Source of the DNA: Chlorops oryzae
Lineage: Eukaryota > Arthropoda > Insecta > Diptera > Chloropidae
NCBI GenBank assembly: GCA_020466095.1
Contig: CM035807.1
Coordinates: forward strand, 37,136,114 to 37,200,113
Direction: 5' to 3'
DNA length: 64,000 nt
In this document: positions 1 through 11,939 of the stretch, one piece after another
Position numbering within the stretch: position 1 is the stretch's first letter
Layout: each line of letters begins with the position of its first letter
Notes under the pieces: model-generated
The model's input: only the letters and a program-made list of their open reading frames with translations
Told to the model about the DNA's origin: nothing
Database searches by the model: none
Position numbers and translations under genes: made by a program

Positions 1-541
1 TTAGCTTCGGATAGAAAGGGCGTATCATTTGTTTTTTCAAAAATAAGATTTTTAATTTTACTAGTGGTCCACTCTTCAATGCACCCCCAAAAAAATATAA
101 AACCAAGCCTAAAACACAATTTTTTGTATTTTTAAATTGCCATTATGCTTTAAAAAAAATTAATTTTTGTTATTAAATGTATAATATGAAATAATATTTT
201 TAGTATATTTTATTGTACTTGACTTTGTAACGAAATCATGGGAATGTTCAATTTAAAGCTAAATATGGAAAAATAACATAATCTTAAGCTCGATGAGATA
301 TATATTTGGCTTTTAAAATTTAACAAGAGGCCGAAAAAAATGCGGAATTGTCTTTAAGTTTTTAATTTTTTTTTACATGAAGTGCGTTAATTTTTGTTAT
401 TAAATGTATAATATGAAATAATATTTTTTTGTATATTTTATTTTACTTGATTTTGTAACGAAATGATGGGAATGTTGATTTCGTGGGAGCTTTGTATACT
501 ACTCCAACGCAGCAATACACCACCCTTCCCCCTTCGAACTA
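1..541. repeat. AT-rich stretch with two direct repeat copies
   Basis: No gene is visible. Two copies of a roughly 95-bp AT-rich unit lie at about 160-255 and 387-483, about 225 bp apart; both contain the run ttgttattaaatgtataat and end near aacgaaat(c/g)atgggaatgtt. Function unknown; probably the edge of a repeat. Confidence 0.6.
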
Positions 542-549
542 CTACCCAC

Positions 550-907
550 TAGAGGTGGAAAACAATCAATGTTAACATAATGGTAAAATTAATAAATAAA
601 TGGTAAAAATAAATTCCATTAAATTAAATTCTAACAAGCTTAGTAGTTGATGAAAAACAATAGATTGTCGTAGAACACCATCAATAGGGTAAAACATTTA
701 AAAACATCGTCGATGTATCCCACAATCGTGCACTATTGATGGTTTCTGATAACTAACAATTTTTTTCCATCAACTAAGGTTGTTAGAATTAAATCAAACT
801 TAATCTAGTTTGCATTTTTAACTTTCTTTTCATTATTATTTATTTTAACTTAAAAACATCGATACTATCGATGTATCGATGTTAACATCGATTTTTTCCC
901 ACCTCTA
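550..907. mobile_element. 358-bp hAT-type MITE
   Basis: The ends are inverted repeats: the left begins TAGAGGTGGAAAACAATC and the right end read in reverse begins TAGAGGTGGGAAAAAATC, both running on to a shared ATGTTAAC. It is flanked by an exact 8-bp duplication CTACCCAC (542-549 and 908-915), the hAT signature. No coding capacity. It sits inside the hAT relic to its right, whose reading frame reaches the insertion point. Confidence 0.88.
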
Positions 908-2267
908 CTACCCACTCGGGAAAAATCTGTTCTGCCGTGCCTGTCTGCTAATACTAAATTCAATACATGCGCGTAGCACCAGACGTGAATTTGTTCTGGA
1001 GACTCTTTGGAAAGCTATGAAGAAAATCCATTATATTGGCCTTGCATATTAGCAGCTCCGTCAGTCGAATTACCAATGCACTTTTTGATATCAATTTGGG
1101 AAGACTTTAAAACTGAATCTACTAACGTAAACATTTCCTTTCCAGTTGAGTGCTTGCATTCTGCTATAGCAAGAAGTCTTTCATATACAATACCATTTGT
1201 AACATAACGTATAATAATTGAGCATTGGTCTTTACAAGAAATATCTTGAGTCGTATCCACTTGTAATGAAAACATGCCAGCAGCTTGTACTTCACGACTA
1301 ATATTCCTGGCTATAAGATTACCAATAGCTTGAATAACCTTATTTATAGTTGATTTAGACATAAAAGTTACTAATGATCCCCTGCCTTTACCGCATTTTT
1401 CCGTATCCCGGCGTTTTTTACTCTTTTCAATACTTTCCTTCAAATGATCGTTCAATATAACATCATATTTACTGAGAAGCAACACCAGTTCTAAGAAGTT
1501 TCCATGATCTACAGAAACGTCTTCCAAGCTGAATGCTGATTCTAGGTTGTCACCTCTGTATGCTAGGCCTCGTTTCCCAATAAATTTAACTATATCTATT
1601 ATATGCTGCAGAATTTCGCGCCTTTTTCGTACTTGTGTTCGATGTAAAGACATTTGATTACAGATAAGTAAATTATCCATACTTCTGTTTTGGGATCTTA
1701 AGAAATAAGCTTCAGCGCATGAATATGAATATGTCTTCTATCTGTCATTCCTCTTAAAAAATGAGAAGAGTTAGCATTCGAATTTTTACAAAATGCTAAG
1801 CAAACTGAACAAAACAAGGCAGCATTTTCTTCACTATAGCTTAACCACCTGCGATTGGACTCATCGTTACGATAAAAAGCTTTTCTTAACACCGGATCAA
1901 GAATGTCTTGCTTTGGATGATACTTGAAGAACAAATTAAGTTTATCTTTTTCAGGACGAGTAAAATAGTCAAACCGAGTGTCTTTTTCAAATCGAAGCGG
2001 GTTTGTGTTCGAATCGAATTCAGAAAAATAAGCATTTTCTTGGCTTTTTTCGGTTTCACTATCATCGACTTGTAGATGTTCCGGACTTATAGATGAAGTG
2101 ATACTTGCTACTTCTACTTCTGCTGCTTCTTCTGCAACATTGAATGCAGACTTACATTTTAAAACATCAGTCAACTTAACGCATTTTTTTCCACTGGTTT
2201 CTAATAGTTTTTACTTTTTAATTCTCAATTTTTCCGCTCCACCTTTGCGTTTTTCCTTCCTTTCCAT
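908..2267 (-). pseudogene. hAT transposase relic (TTF zinc finger / DUF4371 type)
   Basis: N-terminal part of a ZMYM1-like hAT transposase. Reading from an ATG at 2267 there is a basic start (MERKEKRKGGAEKLR), an in-frame stop a few codons on, then a TTF-type zinc-binding region (FCSVCLAF near 1790) down to 1698. A frameshift follows, then a DUF4371-type catalytic start with VDTTQD and STDGAANM (1015-1680). After one more stop (near 1013) the frame continues through VWCYAHVLNLVLADRHGR to about 916, where the MITE at 550-907 interrupts it. The C-terminal half with the hAT dimerisation domain is not seen. Dead copy. Confidence 0.85.
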
Positions 2268-2592
2268 TTCTGAACTCACGGCAGGCAATTCCCAAATAAA
2301 AAACGAAACACGTTAAATCGGAACTTGCAAGCAACTTCGCACATGAAAACCAGCGATGTACTATCCTTTAGCACTTTTGAAACATTCGGTGCGATATTCT
2401 ACTTACAAATTAAACTTACCGAGCATAAAACTATTCAAATTTTTATTAAAAAAATAATGCGTTGTAAGATGCAAATGTTCTGAATGTAAAATCAAGAACG
2501 AAATGGCAACTAAACTTTAGCTGTTGAAATATCAGCTGTTGTTGAAAGGGTTGCCATGAGAGCTTTTCCGAATGCAAAAGTTTCAGCTTAAA
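2268..2592. other. No identifiable feature
   Basis: AT-rich sequence upstream of the hAT relic. It probably holds the 5' untranslated part and terminal region of that element, but I could not locate its terminal repeat. Confidence 0.4.
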
Positions 2593-3053
2593 GCGGCTTA
2601 CGCAGCTTCGCAAGAAATCGAAAACTTCATATTAAAAATAGCTCAAGAAATGCGTAAGAAATTTTTGGCAAGAAAATTCCTTGTGACAGTCTCCAGCTTT
2701 TGAAAAAAGAGATTAATTTTTTTGATACTTTTTTTGGAGTTAAATGAATATGGTCAGAATAAAGCTCGCATTAGAAATTGAAAAACTCAACGTCTTTACT
2801 AAAAGAGAAATAAAAATGTAGATTTAATTGAATATTGATTGTAAATAAATACAAAATATCGTAAATCGATCGTACTTTCCATTCTTCAACAGATTTAGAA
2901 ATATATTTCGCGCTCAAATGTCATTCTTTGTTGCTTTTTTTTATTTTTAATATGGCATCAGCACAGCTGATTGCCTTCTTTATACTACTTTTTTACCTCA
3001 AGAAATATTGAGAAATTTTCTTGAGGTAGTTTTTACAAAGCTGCGTAAGCCGC
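2593..3053. mobile_element. 461-bp MITE with TTAA-type target
   Basis: Inverted ends GCGGCTTACGCAGCTT (left) and its complement AAGCTGCGTAAGCCGC (right). Both sides carry TTAAA (2588-2592 and 3054-3058), as expected for an element that targets TTAA. Inner parts also mirror each other around ctcaagaaat / ttgag. No coding capacity. Superfamily not proven; piggyBac-like is one possibility from the target alone. Confidence 0.8.
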
Positions 3054-3062
3054 TTAAAGCGA

Positions 3063-3300
3063 CTCACTTAAACTAGCCACTAACGACAAATATGTTCGTT
3101 CGATGCTTGAGATCGTTTTTCGCGTGTATGGCGTTGTTGTCAAAAAAAAGTACAAATCGTTCGTACCAACGACTTTGCGACGATTTGTACATGTTCCCTT
3201 TCTGGTCACTCCACCTTTGCCAAGAAATAAGAAATCGGCGAGAAAAATCGGCCAAAAAACGGCGTGTCTGAAACCGCACTTACTTAAGAATCATAAAATA
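3063..3300. repeat. Member of a small dispersed repeat family
   Basis: Shares blocks with 5540-5720 and with 35495-35960. The piece ctagccactaacgacaaa recurs inverted at about 5580. The blocks aacgatttgtac and aaatcggc..ggcgtgtct recur in the same orientation near 5632 and 5685. These look like fragments of related MITEs. No gene. Confidence 0.6.
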
Positions 3301-3559
3301 CAGATGTCTTGTGCATTTTCTATTTTTCCTTCTTTCAGAAGAGCTGGTCGATCGACGTCACTACAGCACGTTTGATTTCATGGAATCCCCAAAAAATTAT
3401 TTGCTTTCACGCACATTCAAACATAACCTCAAAGCAATGACGAAGATGTAAAGAACAATAATTTTTAAATTTTTTCGCCGCAATGTTTTTTTATGATTAT
3501 TTATTAGGTTTTAATTTATTAATAATTACCTCTATGTTGTCTACGCCTTTCCTAATTGC

Positions 3560-3886
3560 AGCGTGCGTTTCTAAGAAGGACAACTGATAGAAACACCACA
3601 GCTTCGGTTCGTAGAGATCGTTCCGTCCACTGCCACTTTTTTTCGAACTCTCCATCAACCGGATTTCCCTTATATATTGACTCCGAACGGTCTTTCACTT
3701 TTTTTTTATATCCTCAACGGTCAAACCGGGCATTTCATCTTTTAGCTTCTCATGAATTTCATTGAAAATCATCGGTTTTTTGGTTCTGTCCAAATATTCG
3801 CCTGAACGAATATTATAGAGGCACTCGTTTTCCTGTATATTTAAAATTAAAGCTTCCACATTTTGCCGCTCCCACTTGCGTTCCAT
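3560..3886 (-). pseudogene. MADF-domain protein fragment
   Basis: Begins with ATG at 3886 and reads as a MADF domain: WERQNVEALILNIQENECLY, then EYLDRTKK and TVEDIKKK. A run of nine A residues around 3695 breaks the frame; the next frame continues with DGEFEKKWQW and a hydrophobic FL motif, the normal end of a MADF domain. MADF proteins bind DNA and occur both as host factors of the Adf-1 type and as Harbinger partners. No BESS motif or transposase is seen beside it, so it is a single-exon leftover. The homopolymer shift could be a sequencing error. Confidence 0.7.
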
Positions 3887-3889
3887 ATT

Positions 3890-5150
3890 GTTTAATCGAG
3901 TTATAACAACCCGCTATTAATAAATTTAAACCGCCGCACCAAGTATTACAGTATGGGAAAGCCTGTCAAAATGCTATATGGCTCCAAATGGTGTGGTGAA
4001 GTTGAGTAAAAATCAGCTGACTCTCAAAACCAAGTCGAAGAATTCACGATTTTTGAACATGCCGTAAAGTTATGTTATGACCCTTTTTTTTAGATAGAAT
4101 TGAAGTGGAAACACCAAAGTAGAGATGCTTCTTTATTTTAGAGTACATTTGAGCATCTGCGACTCTCGCAAATCAGTATTCAATATTTCATTCAAATTGA
4201 ACGATTTCGCCAGCGATGCACAGATACTCTAAGCGCAAAGTTTTTATCGATACTGAACCGAGTACTCAAACGAATTCTTAAAACAAAATAAAACCGAATA
4301 AAAAGCAATAATAATAGTTATAAGCAAGAGAATTCGACATAAAAGGAATTTGTATAATTTTAAAAGGCATGTTTTAAAATGAAAAAAAGTAAGGGTGTTA
4401 TAGTTAAGCGAACCCTGGCCATAGAATACCCCACACAGATAAACAGCTATACAAGTTTTAATCGGAGGCTAAAATATAAGCTCAAATTCCTTATTTCATG
4501 CAAAAATCTCGAAAGATTTTGGATTTACAGCAGTTCAGACGATCTTTAAGGCTGACCTTAGTGCTGGAGGTACCCTTAAAATTCGTCCGTTTAAGTCAAT
4601 TTTTGTAGAGGATGCCAATGATCAAAAAAGAAGTCTATATGCTGTCTTTGGCACAAGCGCCATCTGAATTTTAGGTGTTAAATTCAATTTTCGAATAACG
4701 CATTATTGCGCGGTCACTTTTGAAATATTTTGAATCTACATTTTATGCCTTTAAATAAGTCCAAATAAACAATTCCACTAAGTATTTCAAACGTTTTTGG
4801 TTTAAGAGCAGCATTTATAAATCTTACAACAACCCTACAACTATGAGATACCCTTGAAAGTCAGACGGACAGAAAGTCTCATTTCTAAAAGCTAAACGTT
4901 CAAATTGTAGTCGGTAACTATTTTCACCATCGATTTGCACTATTGACTCGTTCCATTTGGCACCATCTGTTCTCCATGGATGCCACACTCACGTCTAAAT
5001 TAAACCAGAACAAAAGTTCGGAAATCAGTTTTTTGTAGTACGTGAATTTTTCTAATACTAAAAAGAAAAAATAAATGTAAAAAAGAAATTCTACAGTTTA
5101 AAATGGTATAATCATTCTTTAAAAAACTATATAATATCTGATTTTGTCCG
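3890..5150. other. No identifiable gene
   Basis: AT-rich sequence without a supported open reading frame, RNA gene or terminal repeat. Confidence 0.5.
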
Positions 5151-5539
5151 GTTATAAATGAAAAAAAAATCCCTTCAAAAAACTAACTGCTTGTACTTGC
5201 CCATTTTCTAGAGACGACAACAATGCCAAAAGAGGCATCGTGGTGGATTTCCTGGTATGCCGTGTGGTTGTTGTTACCTTTGGTGAATTGCCTATTAGCT
5301 TTGTTGAATTGCCTATTAGCTCGTTTCTCATACTGTAATACTTGCGCCGCACGCTCAACCAACGAAAAATGATGTGAAGCAAACGTCAAATTGTAACACA
5401 ACGAATGACAAGCACAAAACGCGCAACCGAGTACAGGGGGCAAATTGCCTTCTCTCTGCCTCGACCGTCCCTCGCCCACGAATAATTTGAGTCTCGAGCG
5501 TTTGCCCCCTAATGTAGAACCGGACAAACGAATCGTCGG

Positions 5540-5720
5540 CTTTTTTAAATGTATGGGCAAACCCATCGAACGAACACGTTTGTCGTTAGTGGCTAGCTTT
5601 ATTGCGCTTTCAGACACAAAATCGTTGGTGCGAACGATTTGTACTTGCTCCCTTCCTCTTCACTCCTCTCTTAGCAAAATCGGCAAAAAATCGGCGTGTC
5701 TAAAAGCACACTTAATGTCA
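5540..5720. repeat. Second member of the dispersed repeat family
   Basis: Contains cgtttgtcgttagtggctag, inverted relative to the copy near 3075, and a short inverted pair gctttcagacac (5612) / gtgtctaaaagc (5696) bracketing a CT-rich middle. The same elements occur near 3070-3290. Reading frames here are incidental. Confidence 0.6.
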
Positions 5721-5745
5721 AATATTTGCACTAGTCCTTTACATG

Positions 5746-6370
5746 GCGCCTCGACAGGCAATAATTATTGCTAGCAATCTGTCAACTTGAGCAATATTGC
5801 CAATGGAGACCACTCATTTTGAAAAGATGGCAATATATGGCAAGCAATATTGCTTCGCTGCGATTGCCAACTTTGAGATTGGCAATGAGCTGTCATTTTT
5901 CTATTTGACAGCCGAATTTCATTTTTATGAATTTTTCAAAGTGTGTATATCGTCAAAATGGATTGGTGCGTCGCCGATATTTATAAGATAATAAATCTTT
6001 ACCGACAGTTCGAATGTCTTTGGGCTATAAAACCTCATCATATAAATTTACTGATATGAAAAAATAATGCGTGGCTTCAAATGGCGAAGGAAATTAAAAA
6101 GGACTACGTTGAAATAAAAAAAAAAAAAAATTCAAAATTTGCGAACTGCCTATATCGCAGAGATGAAAAAATTAGAGAGTTTCTTCTTTGTCACACTCAT
6201 CGCAAAGTTGTTTCAAGGCATCGAGAGCGCGTGCGCAGCGTAGTAGCCTGTTCGACGACATTTTGAATATGAAGATGGCATAACATAAAAATCCCACCCA
6301 GGCAATATTGCCTCTACCTGGCAAAGCAATTTGACAGATTGCTAGCAATAATTATTGCCCGTCGAGGCGC
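5746..6370. mobile_element. 625-bp MITE with 40-bp inverted ends
   Basis: The left 40 bases (5746-5785) and the complement of the right 40 (6331-6370) differ at one position; both start GCGCCTCGAC and contain aataattattgctagcaatc. A second inner pair, gcaatattgcc, mirrors next to each end. No transposase inside; the short reading frames are AT-rich and unlike known proteins. Superfamily not assigned. Confidence 0.85.
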
Positions 6371-6455
6371 AGCGTTATGGGCACATTAGACCGGCATACA
6401 TATATGCATGAAATACAAGGCATGACGGCCATGCATGTTCGCCGGTCTAATACGC
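6371..6455. repeat. Hairpin attached to the right end of the MITE
   Basis: attagaccggcatacat and its near complement atgttcgccggtctaat form an inverted pair around a 30-base centre. The 10-mer CCTTTACATG sits immediately left of 5746 and again at 6456-6465, so MITE plus hairpin together are flanked by a direct repeat. Confidence 0.6.
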
Positions 6456-6861
6456 CCTTTACATGTATGATTGACGAAATAAAAAAAATTTCTTTATTAA
6501 TATATAAACATGTAAAGAATTTGCTTGAATATTTTACCACTCGATCGTTAAGAAGCGGCCCATCAGCATAGCGGCCCATCGGGCATTTGCCCGATTTGCC
6601 CTGGGGCCAGTCCGGGCCTGCTCCCAAAGCACTATTCAATTGGGCAAAAAACCATTTTGATAACATATCTATTTTATATTTTGATAAAGTATTTCATGAC
6701 AAAATCAGGCGGAAATTGAATCAAAGACATCTTAATTGCAAGAGTGTTCCTGAGATTTCAAAAAACCACGGTTTTATAGTACAGACAAATGGAATTGTTT
6801 TAATTAAAAAATTTTCTAATGATACGGAAAAAAATGCAGATCACTGGTCACCATATTAATA

Positions 6862-7190
6862 AAGTGACCTCGGTACCGCTAGGGTCCGACCGATTTCAAT
6901 AACTTTTGGCACACATCCATATTTTTGCATAACCACCACTCTGATTGAGTTTTGTTAAAATCGGTTGACTTTTAGAGGTAGCTACCATACAAAGCTATAA
7001 CTATATGGGTCTATCTATGAGAGGTACCCCTAGGGTCTGCCCGATTTGAAAAATTTTTGGCACTCGTCCATTTTTTTTTCATATCCAACATTTTGACTTA
7101 GTTTGGTTTAAATCGGTTGACTTTTGGAGGTAGCTACCATACGAAGCTATACCTATGGGTCCTAGGGGTTAACCAATTTTGACCATTTTT
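6862..7190. repeat. Two-copy tandem repeat, period about 151 bp
   Basis: Two units start with agggtccgaccgattt (6881) and agggtctgcccgattt (7032). Each continues with cttttggcac or ttttttggcac, a block ending aaatcggttgacttt, and gaggtagctaccatacraagctat. A partial third start is at about 7168. No gene. Confidence 0.75.
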
Positions 7191-8020
7191 TTCCCAAATT
7201 TTTTGTTGCCTTTATAAAACCAAGTGTGCCAATTTTTGTTATCATTGGACTCTAATTATAATTTTCTCAATCATTTTTGACTAAAAAATGGAATTTTTTT
7301 GCGAGGTGCCACACTTTAAACAATTTTTTTGAGGTTAGTATTTTTTTTTTTTTCAAAAAACACCACACGGCTTTAAAATCTAGACGTTCTGAAAAAATTT
7401 TTGGTGTGCTCACAAAATTTTTTAGACCAAAATTGTAATGGACTGGGGGGGGGGGTGGCTGATTTGAAAAAGAATTCCCCATTTATTAAAATAAGTCCAT
7501 TCAAAGTAAAAAAAAAATTACTTTTTTTTTTATAGAAAAATCACAAGTTTTAGACTTTGAGCATCATTTTGAACCACCAATTATTTAATATATGTATGTG
7601 CTTTTTCTGTTTTTAGATTAAAGGTTGATTATTTTAGGACACAAAATCATTGAGAAGTTCTAACAATGTTCAATCACAATTTAGAAACCCTCGTTCAAAG
7701 AAATGTCTGGTAGAAAAAATGTTATTGGTGGTTTCCTCGAAACCTCGACGTGATGCAATTTTTTCACTATTTTTGTATTTTTTAGGAGATAAAAACCAAC
7801 GAGAAAAGTTACTTTTAATTAAGAAGGGGAGTTCATCGCTGGCTTGTGTAATTTCTTATTTAGCACGAAACCATTTAAAATCATGCCTTGACCAACAACT
7901 AATAAACTAGCCGGAAAAAATACATGTACATACATGTTACCTGTGATAGGGCTGGATATCGCCAATTTTCAATATATATAGCAGTAAAAATAATTATTAA
8001 AACAATAAAATATAAATTCC
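7191..8020. other. No identifiable gene
   Basis: AT-rich sequence with homopolymer runs, including a ten-G run near 7446. No supported coding region. Confidence 0.5.
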
Positions 8021-8024
8021 TTTC

Positions 8025-8873
8025 ACAAAGGATCGAGCAGGTGAATCACAGGAAAAAAATTTTACTCCTACTTTCACTGCGTGCTCGTTGATTTTGATTC
8101 CATTTTCCAATAAAATTTTCACTTCATCCACCACTGGCCGGAGGAAAGTTTCAACGCTTTTCGGCTTATCTTTTGAGTAACAACAGACAGCATTTTAAAT
8201 AAAGAAATCAATACAAAGAATAATTTTAACAAAATACCCTTTCCACTGTAGATACCAATCACACAAGGCGGTAAGTTTTCAATTTCGTCAATTCTATACA
8301 AATTTGGCCAAACTGTTCTTTGGAGCTATTGATTGGAAGTCCGTCGACATTCACAATCAATGATATTGCCATAGGTCTTGTAACAATATTTCCCAGAAGA
8401 TTTTGTATTGAATGACTGAGTCCATAATGCCAGTATTTTCCTTCCCCTTCGTCGTACGAAACGATTTGCAAATTTCGCGGCGTTTGCTTAAAAGTTCGTG
8501 GATCAACTGGCAATTGGAAAGGTAAAGATTTGTTGCAAATAAAAAGTAAACTTTTTAGTTGAACATTTGTGACATTATTGCTGACTGCCCAATTCGCTAA
8601 ATCATTACGAAAGATATCCGCATTGCATGTTGGCATCGGCGGTTCTTCGATATTTGTATCCTCACTGCTTTGTTGGTTGATTTCATAACTACAATTTTCG
8701 AACTCATCTTCTGCGTTTAAACAACTTTCTGAATTAAGTGTGAAATTGTTTGCAATATTAGTTGACGCTTGACGAATGTGTGTATTAATCAGCGCTGGAG
8801 CTTTTGGAGGCAATAGCTCAACATTTGTATTTGGTGGAATTGAACTCAACAACTGAGATGCTGCACCTTTCAA
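8025..8873 (-). pseudogene. DNA-transposon protein fragment with 'DGLP' motif
   Basis: A 5' portion of a protein type that recurs in arthropod transposons: FRNDLANWAVSNNV, LPVDPRTFKQTPRN, then a stretch with VNVDGLPINSSKEQFGQI. I do not assign a superfamily. A one-base loss near 8305 shifts the frame; the shifted frame continues LYRIDEIENLPPCVIGIYSG. It is followed by a well-formed 68-nt intron (8170-8237, GTATTT...AAAAG) that rejoins KDKPKSVETFLRPVVDEV in register, then reads to about FSCDSPARSFVKG at 8025. The rest of the protein is absent. The start codon is a guess. Confidence 0.72.
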
Positions 8874-9066
8874 TTTTTCTTATAATGGCGGCTAAAACAC
8901 ATTTTCACTCATATAATATTTTTTTTATTAGACACTCTCTAACCTGAAATCATGTGATTACCAAAATTGAGGTTTATTATTATTATTATGACTATTTACA
9001 ATTTTACAAAATTATAAATATTGTCCATTCACAATTTGAGTTCCTAAATGTATCGGTATATATTCG

Positions 9067-10722
9067 TCATAAGTCTTCAGCAGTTAAATTGTTTACGTAT
9101 GTCTTCCAATTAGATCGGTCTCGAGCTATGGCCCTCAGCTCATTGAATGATTTTCCAGTTTCAGCATGAACACTTCTTCGCCATGTGCTTCTTGGTCTGC
9201 CACTATTTCTCCTGCCTTGAGGGTTCCATTGTAGCACTGCATGCGGTATTTCATCAGTCTGCTCTCTGAGCGTATGCCCTATCCATCTATATTTTTGTTT
9301 ACGTATTTCGACGTCGATACGGTTTTGTCCACAAATCTCCCATAGTCTTTCGTTAGATATGATTCTTGGCCACCAGATTCTCAAAATCCGTCTTACGCAG
9401 CGGTTTACAAACGTTTGCAGTTTTCTAGAGGCTATGGTTGCCACATGCCAGGTTATAGAGCCGTAGAGCAGTACTGTTTTGACGCATGCATTAAATATTT
9501 TGATTTTAATTTTGGTGCTCTGCCTGATGACTGTCAATTTCCATATATTTCTGAGTCTAACGAATGCAGCTCTGGCCTTCTGTATTCTTGTGTCTATATC
9601 AGCTAATGTCCCTCCGCTCCTCGTTATTTGGCTGCCCAGGTATTCAAAGTTACACACTTCTTCGATTTCCATACCTTCAACAGTCAGCGCTGAACTAGAA
9701 TTAGCATTAATTCTCATAATTTTTGTCTTTTCGTTGTTAATTATTAATCCTGCCTTTTTGGACTCCGTTGAAAGTGTGTTGAGTTTTTGTTGCAGATCTT
9801 GATATCTGTAATTCAATACTGCTACATCATCTGCGTACTCTAGGTCACCCAGTTTATTAGGTCATCCCTGTTTTCTGTAGTTCAACTGTTTCAAATATTG
9901 CGTCCAAAACTGTAATAAATAGCAATGGTGACAAGGCACATCCTTGCTTCAACCCGCTGTTGCAGTCGAAGGCTTCACTTATTTCAGCGCCGTGTAATAC
10001 TCGGCTTTTAGATCCATCGTAGCTGGCTCTTATTATATTTATTATTTTGAGAGGGATGCCTCTTGTTTCCAGGGCCGACCAGATGCAATTGCGGTCTAAT
10101 GTGTCAAACGCTCTTTTGTAGTCCACGAACGCAATGTACAGCGGAGAATTAAATTCAACACATTGTTCGATGATAATGCTTATTGTACATATAAGGTCTA
10201 TGCAAGATCTCTCTGACCGGAAACCCGCTTGATTTTTTCTAATGAGAACATCCAAGTGCTTCGATATGCGTTCTAAAATGACTAGTTAAAATTTTGGATT
10301 TTTACAATAATTGCCTCTTTCCATTCCGATGGCATATATTCTGTTTCCCATATGTGGCGAATTATTGGTTGGAGTCTGGCCGCCATTAGTTACGGATCTG
10401 CTTGAAAGCATTCCACAGCAAGGCCATCCAATCCAGGAGCCTTACCTCTTTTTAAAGAGATTATCGCTTCCTGTATCTCTAAAATATCTGGCGGGTCTGT
10501 TCTAATTTGCCTATTTACATTATGTCGTCTGCGGCTCTGTAAACTAGACTGCTGGTTTTTTTCGTTTATTGAGTTGAGCGTTTTCTCAAAGTATTGCTTC
10601 CATGTGATCAGCTGCTCTTCATTGGACGTGGCTAGTGTACCATTTTCTTTTTCTACAGGAGTGTTACCTTTAGAGAAGCGTTGCCCGCTTAAAGTTTTAG
10701 TTAGACCGTAGAGAGTCTTCAT
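9067..10722 (-). pseudogene. RTE-type reverse transcriptase, broken
   Basis: Fragments in order: a linker ending in KRGKAPGLDGLAVECFQADP (10390-10722); fingers and palm with NQAGFRSERSCIDLICTI and AFVDYKRAFDTLDR (9857-10255) and LKQGCALSPLLF; then, in another frame, the catalytic YADD at about 9834-9845; then a thumb and C-terminal region with FEYLGSQI, GRRNSGRPRSTWRRS and an end at 9067. The YADD and GRP.TWRR motifs are typical of RTE and related LINEs. At least three frame breaks separate the pieces. Confidence 0.85.
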
Positions 10723-11177
10723 ATCGCCCTTATCTGCCGCGTTCTGGGCTTCATTGCCTAGCCCCTCATAATACTCCCGTTTATCCTGCCGAACATGCTT
10801 AATAATAGCTTTATTAAGTCTTGTGTACTGCTGTTTCAGTACTTATTTTTGTGCTCCACTCCACTCCTCTCCGCGAGCATCTTGATTTTGGTTTTACTTC
10901 TTTCTTCAATCTGGTTCCATGTATTTTCAGACATCCAATCTTTTTTATCGAATTTCTTCTTGCCTAGAACTTCCTGGCATATATTTTTAAGGGATCTACT
11001 GAAAGCAATCTAGGCAGGCTCTCCCTCACAGGATATATCGACTTCCACAATTCTTATTCTGGACACGAATGTTTCTTTGATGCGAGAATCTGTTAGCTTT
11101 GCAACATCATAAGTGTTTCGTTTTCTTTGTGCGCCATTTTTTCGGTGTGTCTGCGTTCTTATCCGCATCTCAGCGAT

Positions 11178-11939
11178 TTAAAGATAGTGGTCGCTATTAA
11201 GCTCCGCGCTGCGTTTGTTGCGTACATCACACAACATGCTACCGGCGTTTACCGATATACAGATGTGATCTATTTGGGTTTCCACACGCCCGTTGGGGGA
11301 ATGCCAGGTTACCTTGTGAATTGTTTTATGTGGGAAAGTTGAGCCACCAATTTTCAGACTATGACTGTTGCATAATTCTACGAGTAGATCGCCGTTTTCG
11401 TTTCGATTTCCCAGAGCCTGCACACCCATTATATGCTCACATCCCGTATTATCAGCCCCTACCTGGGCATTAAGGTCGCCTATCAGTATTAGCGCATCGT
11501 TTGCTGGCACCGTGCTAATGATGCCATCCAAGGCGCTGTAAAAGTTTTCTTTTTCGTCCAGCTCCGCCTCTTCCGTAGGCGCGTAACATTGTATTAATGT
11601 GATATTGCGATGCTTCGCGCATATTCTCGCACTTATTATCCTTTCCGTGTGTGGCTTCCAGGTTATTAGCGATTTCTTAACTTTACTACTTAGGTATATA
11701 CACACTCTGCGAATATGTGGATCATTCTCATTCGGCATTCCTGAAAACAGCAGCATATTGCCATTGTTATTAGTAATTGCTCCGCATCCGTTCCATCTCG
11801 CTTCGCTGATTCCCAAAATATCGATTTTTAGCTTGTTGCATTCTGCTGATAGCATAGAGAGTTTGCCCGCTTGATACAAGGTTTTAACGTTCCATTGTCC
11901 TATTCTTAGCCGTGTACGTTTGCCTGGGGTCGTCAACAT
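11178..11939 (-). pseudogene. RTE-type AP endonuclease domain
   Basis: About 250 residues of an apurinic-like endonuclease, the kind often labelled craniofacial development protein 2-like. Visible motifs: RIGQWNVKTLYQAGKL (N of the active site), LGISEARWNG (E), LIGDLNAQVG (D and N), and near the end IDHI..S and SDHYL (H). All catalytic positions seem present. It would cut target DNA to prime reverse transcription. The frame closes at 11178, before the reverse transcriptase, so the element is not functional as it stands. Confidence 0.85.

Noticed and set aside
3560..3886. Host MADF transcription factor gene
   Set aside because: Only one domain-sized exon, frame broken, and no neighbouring host exons; more likely a transposon leftover.
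5797..6266. Small reading frames inside the 625-bp MITE
   Set aside because: Short, AT-biased and without similarity to transposases; the element is non-coding by structure.
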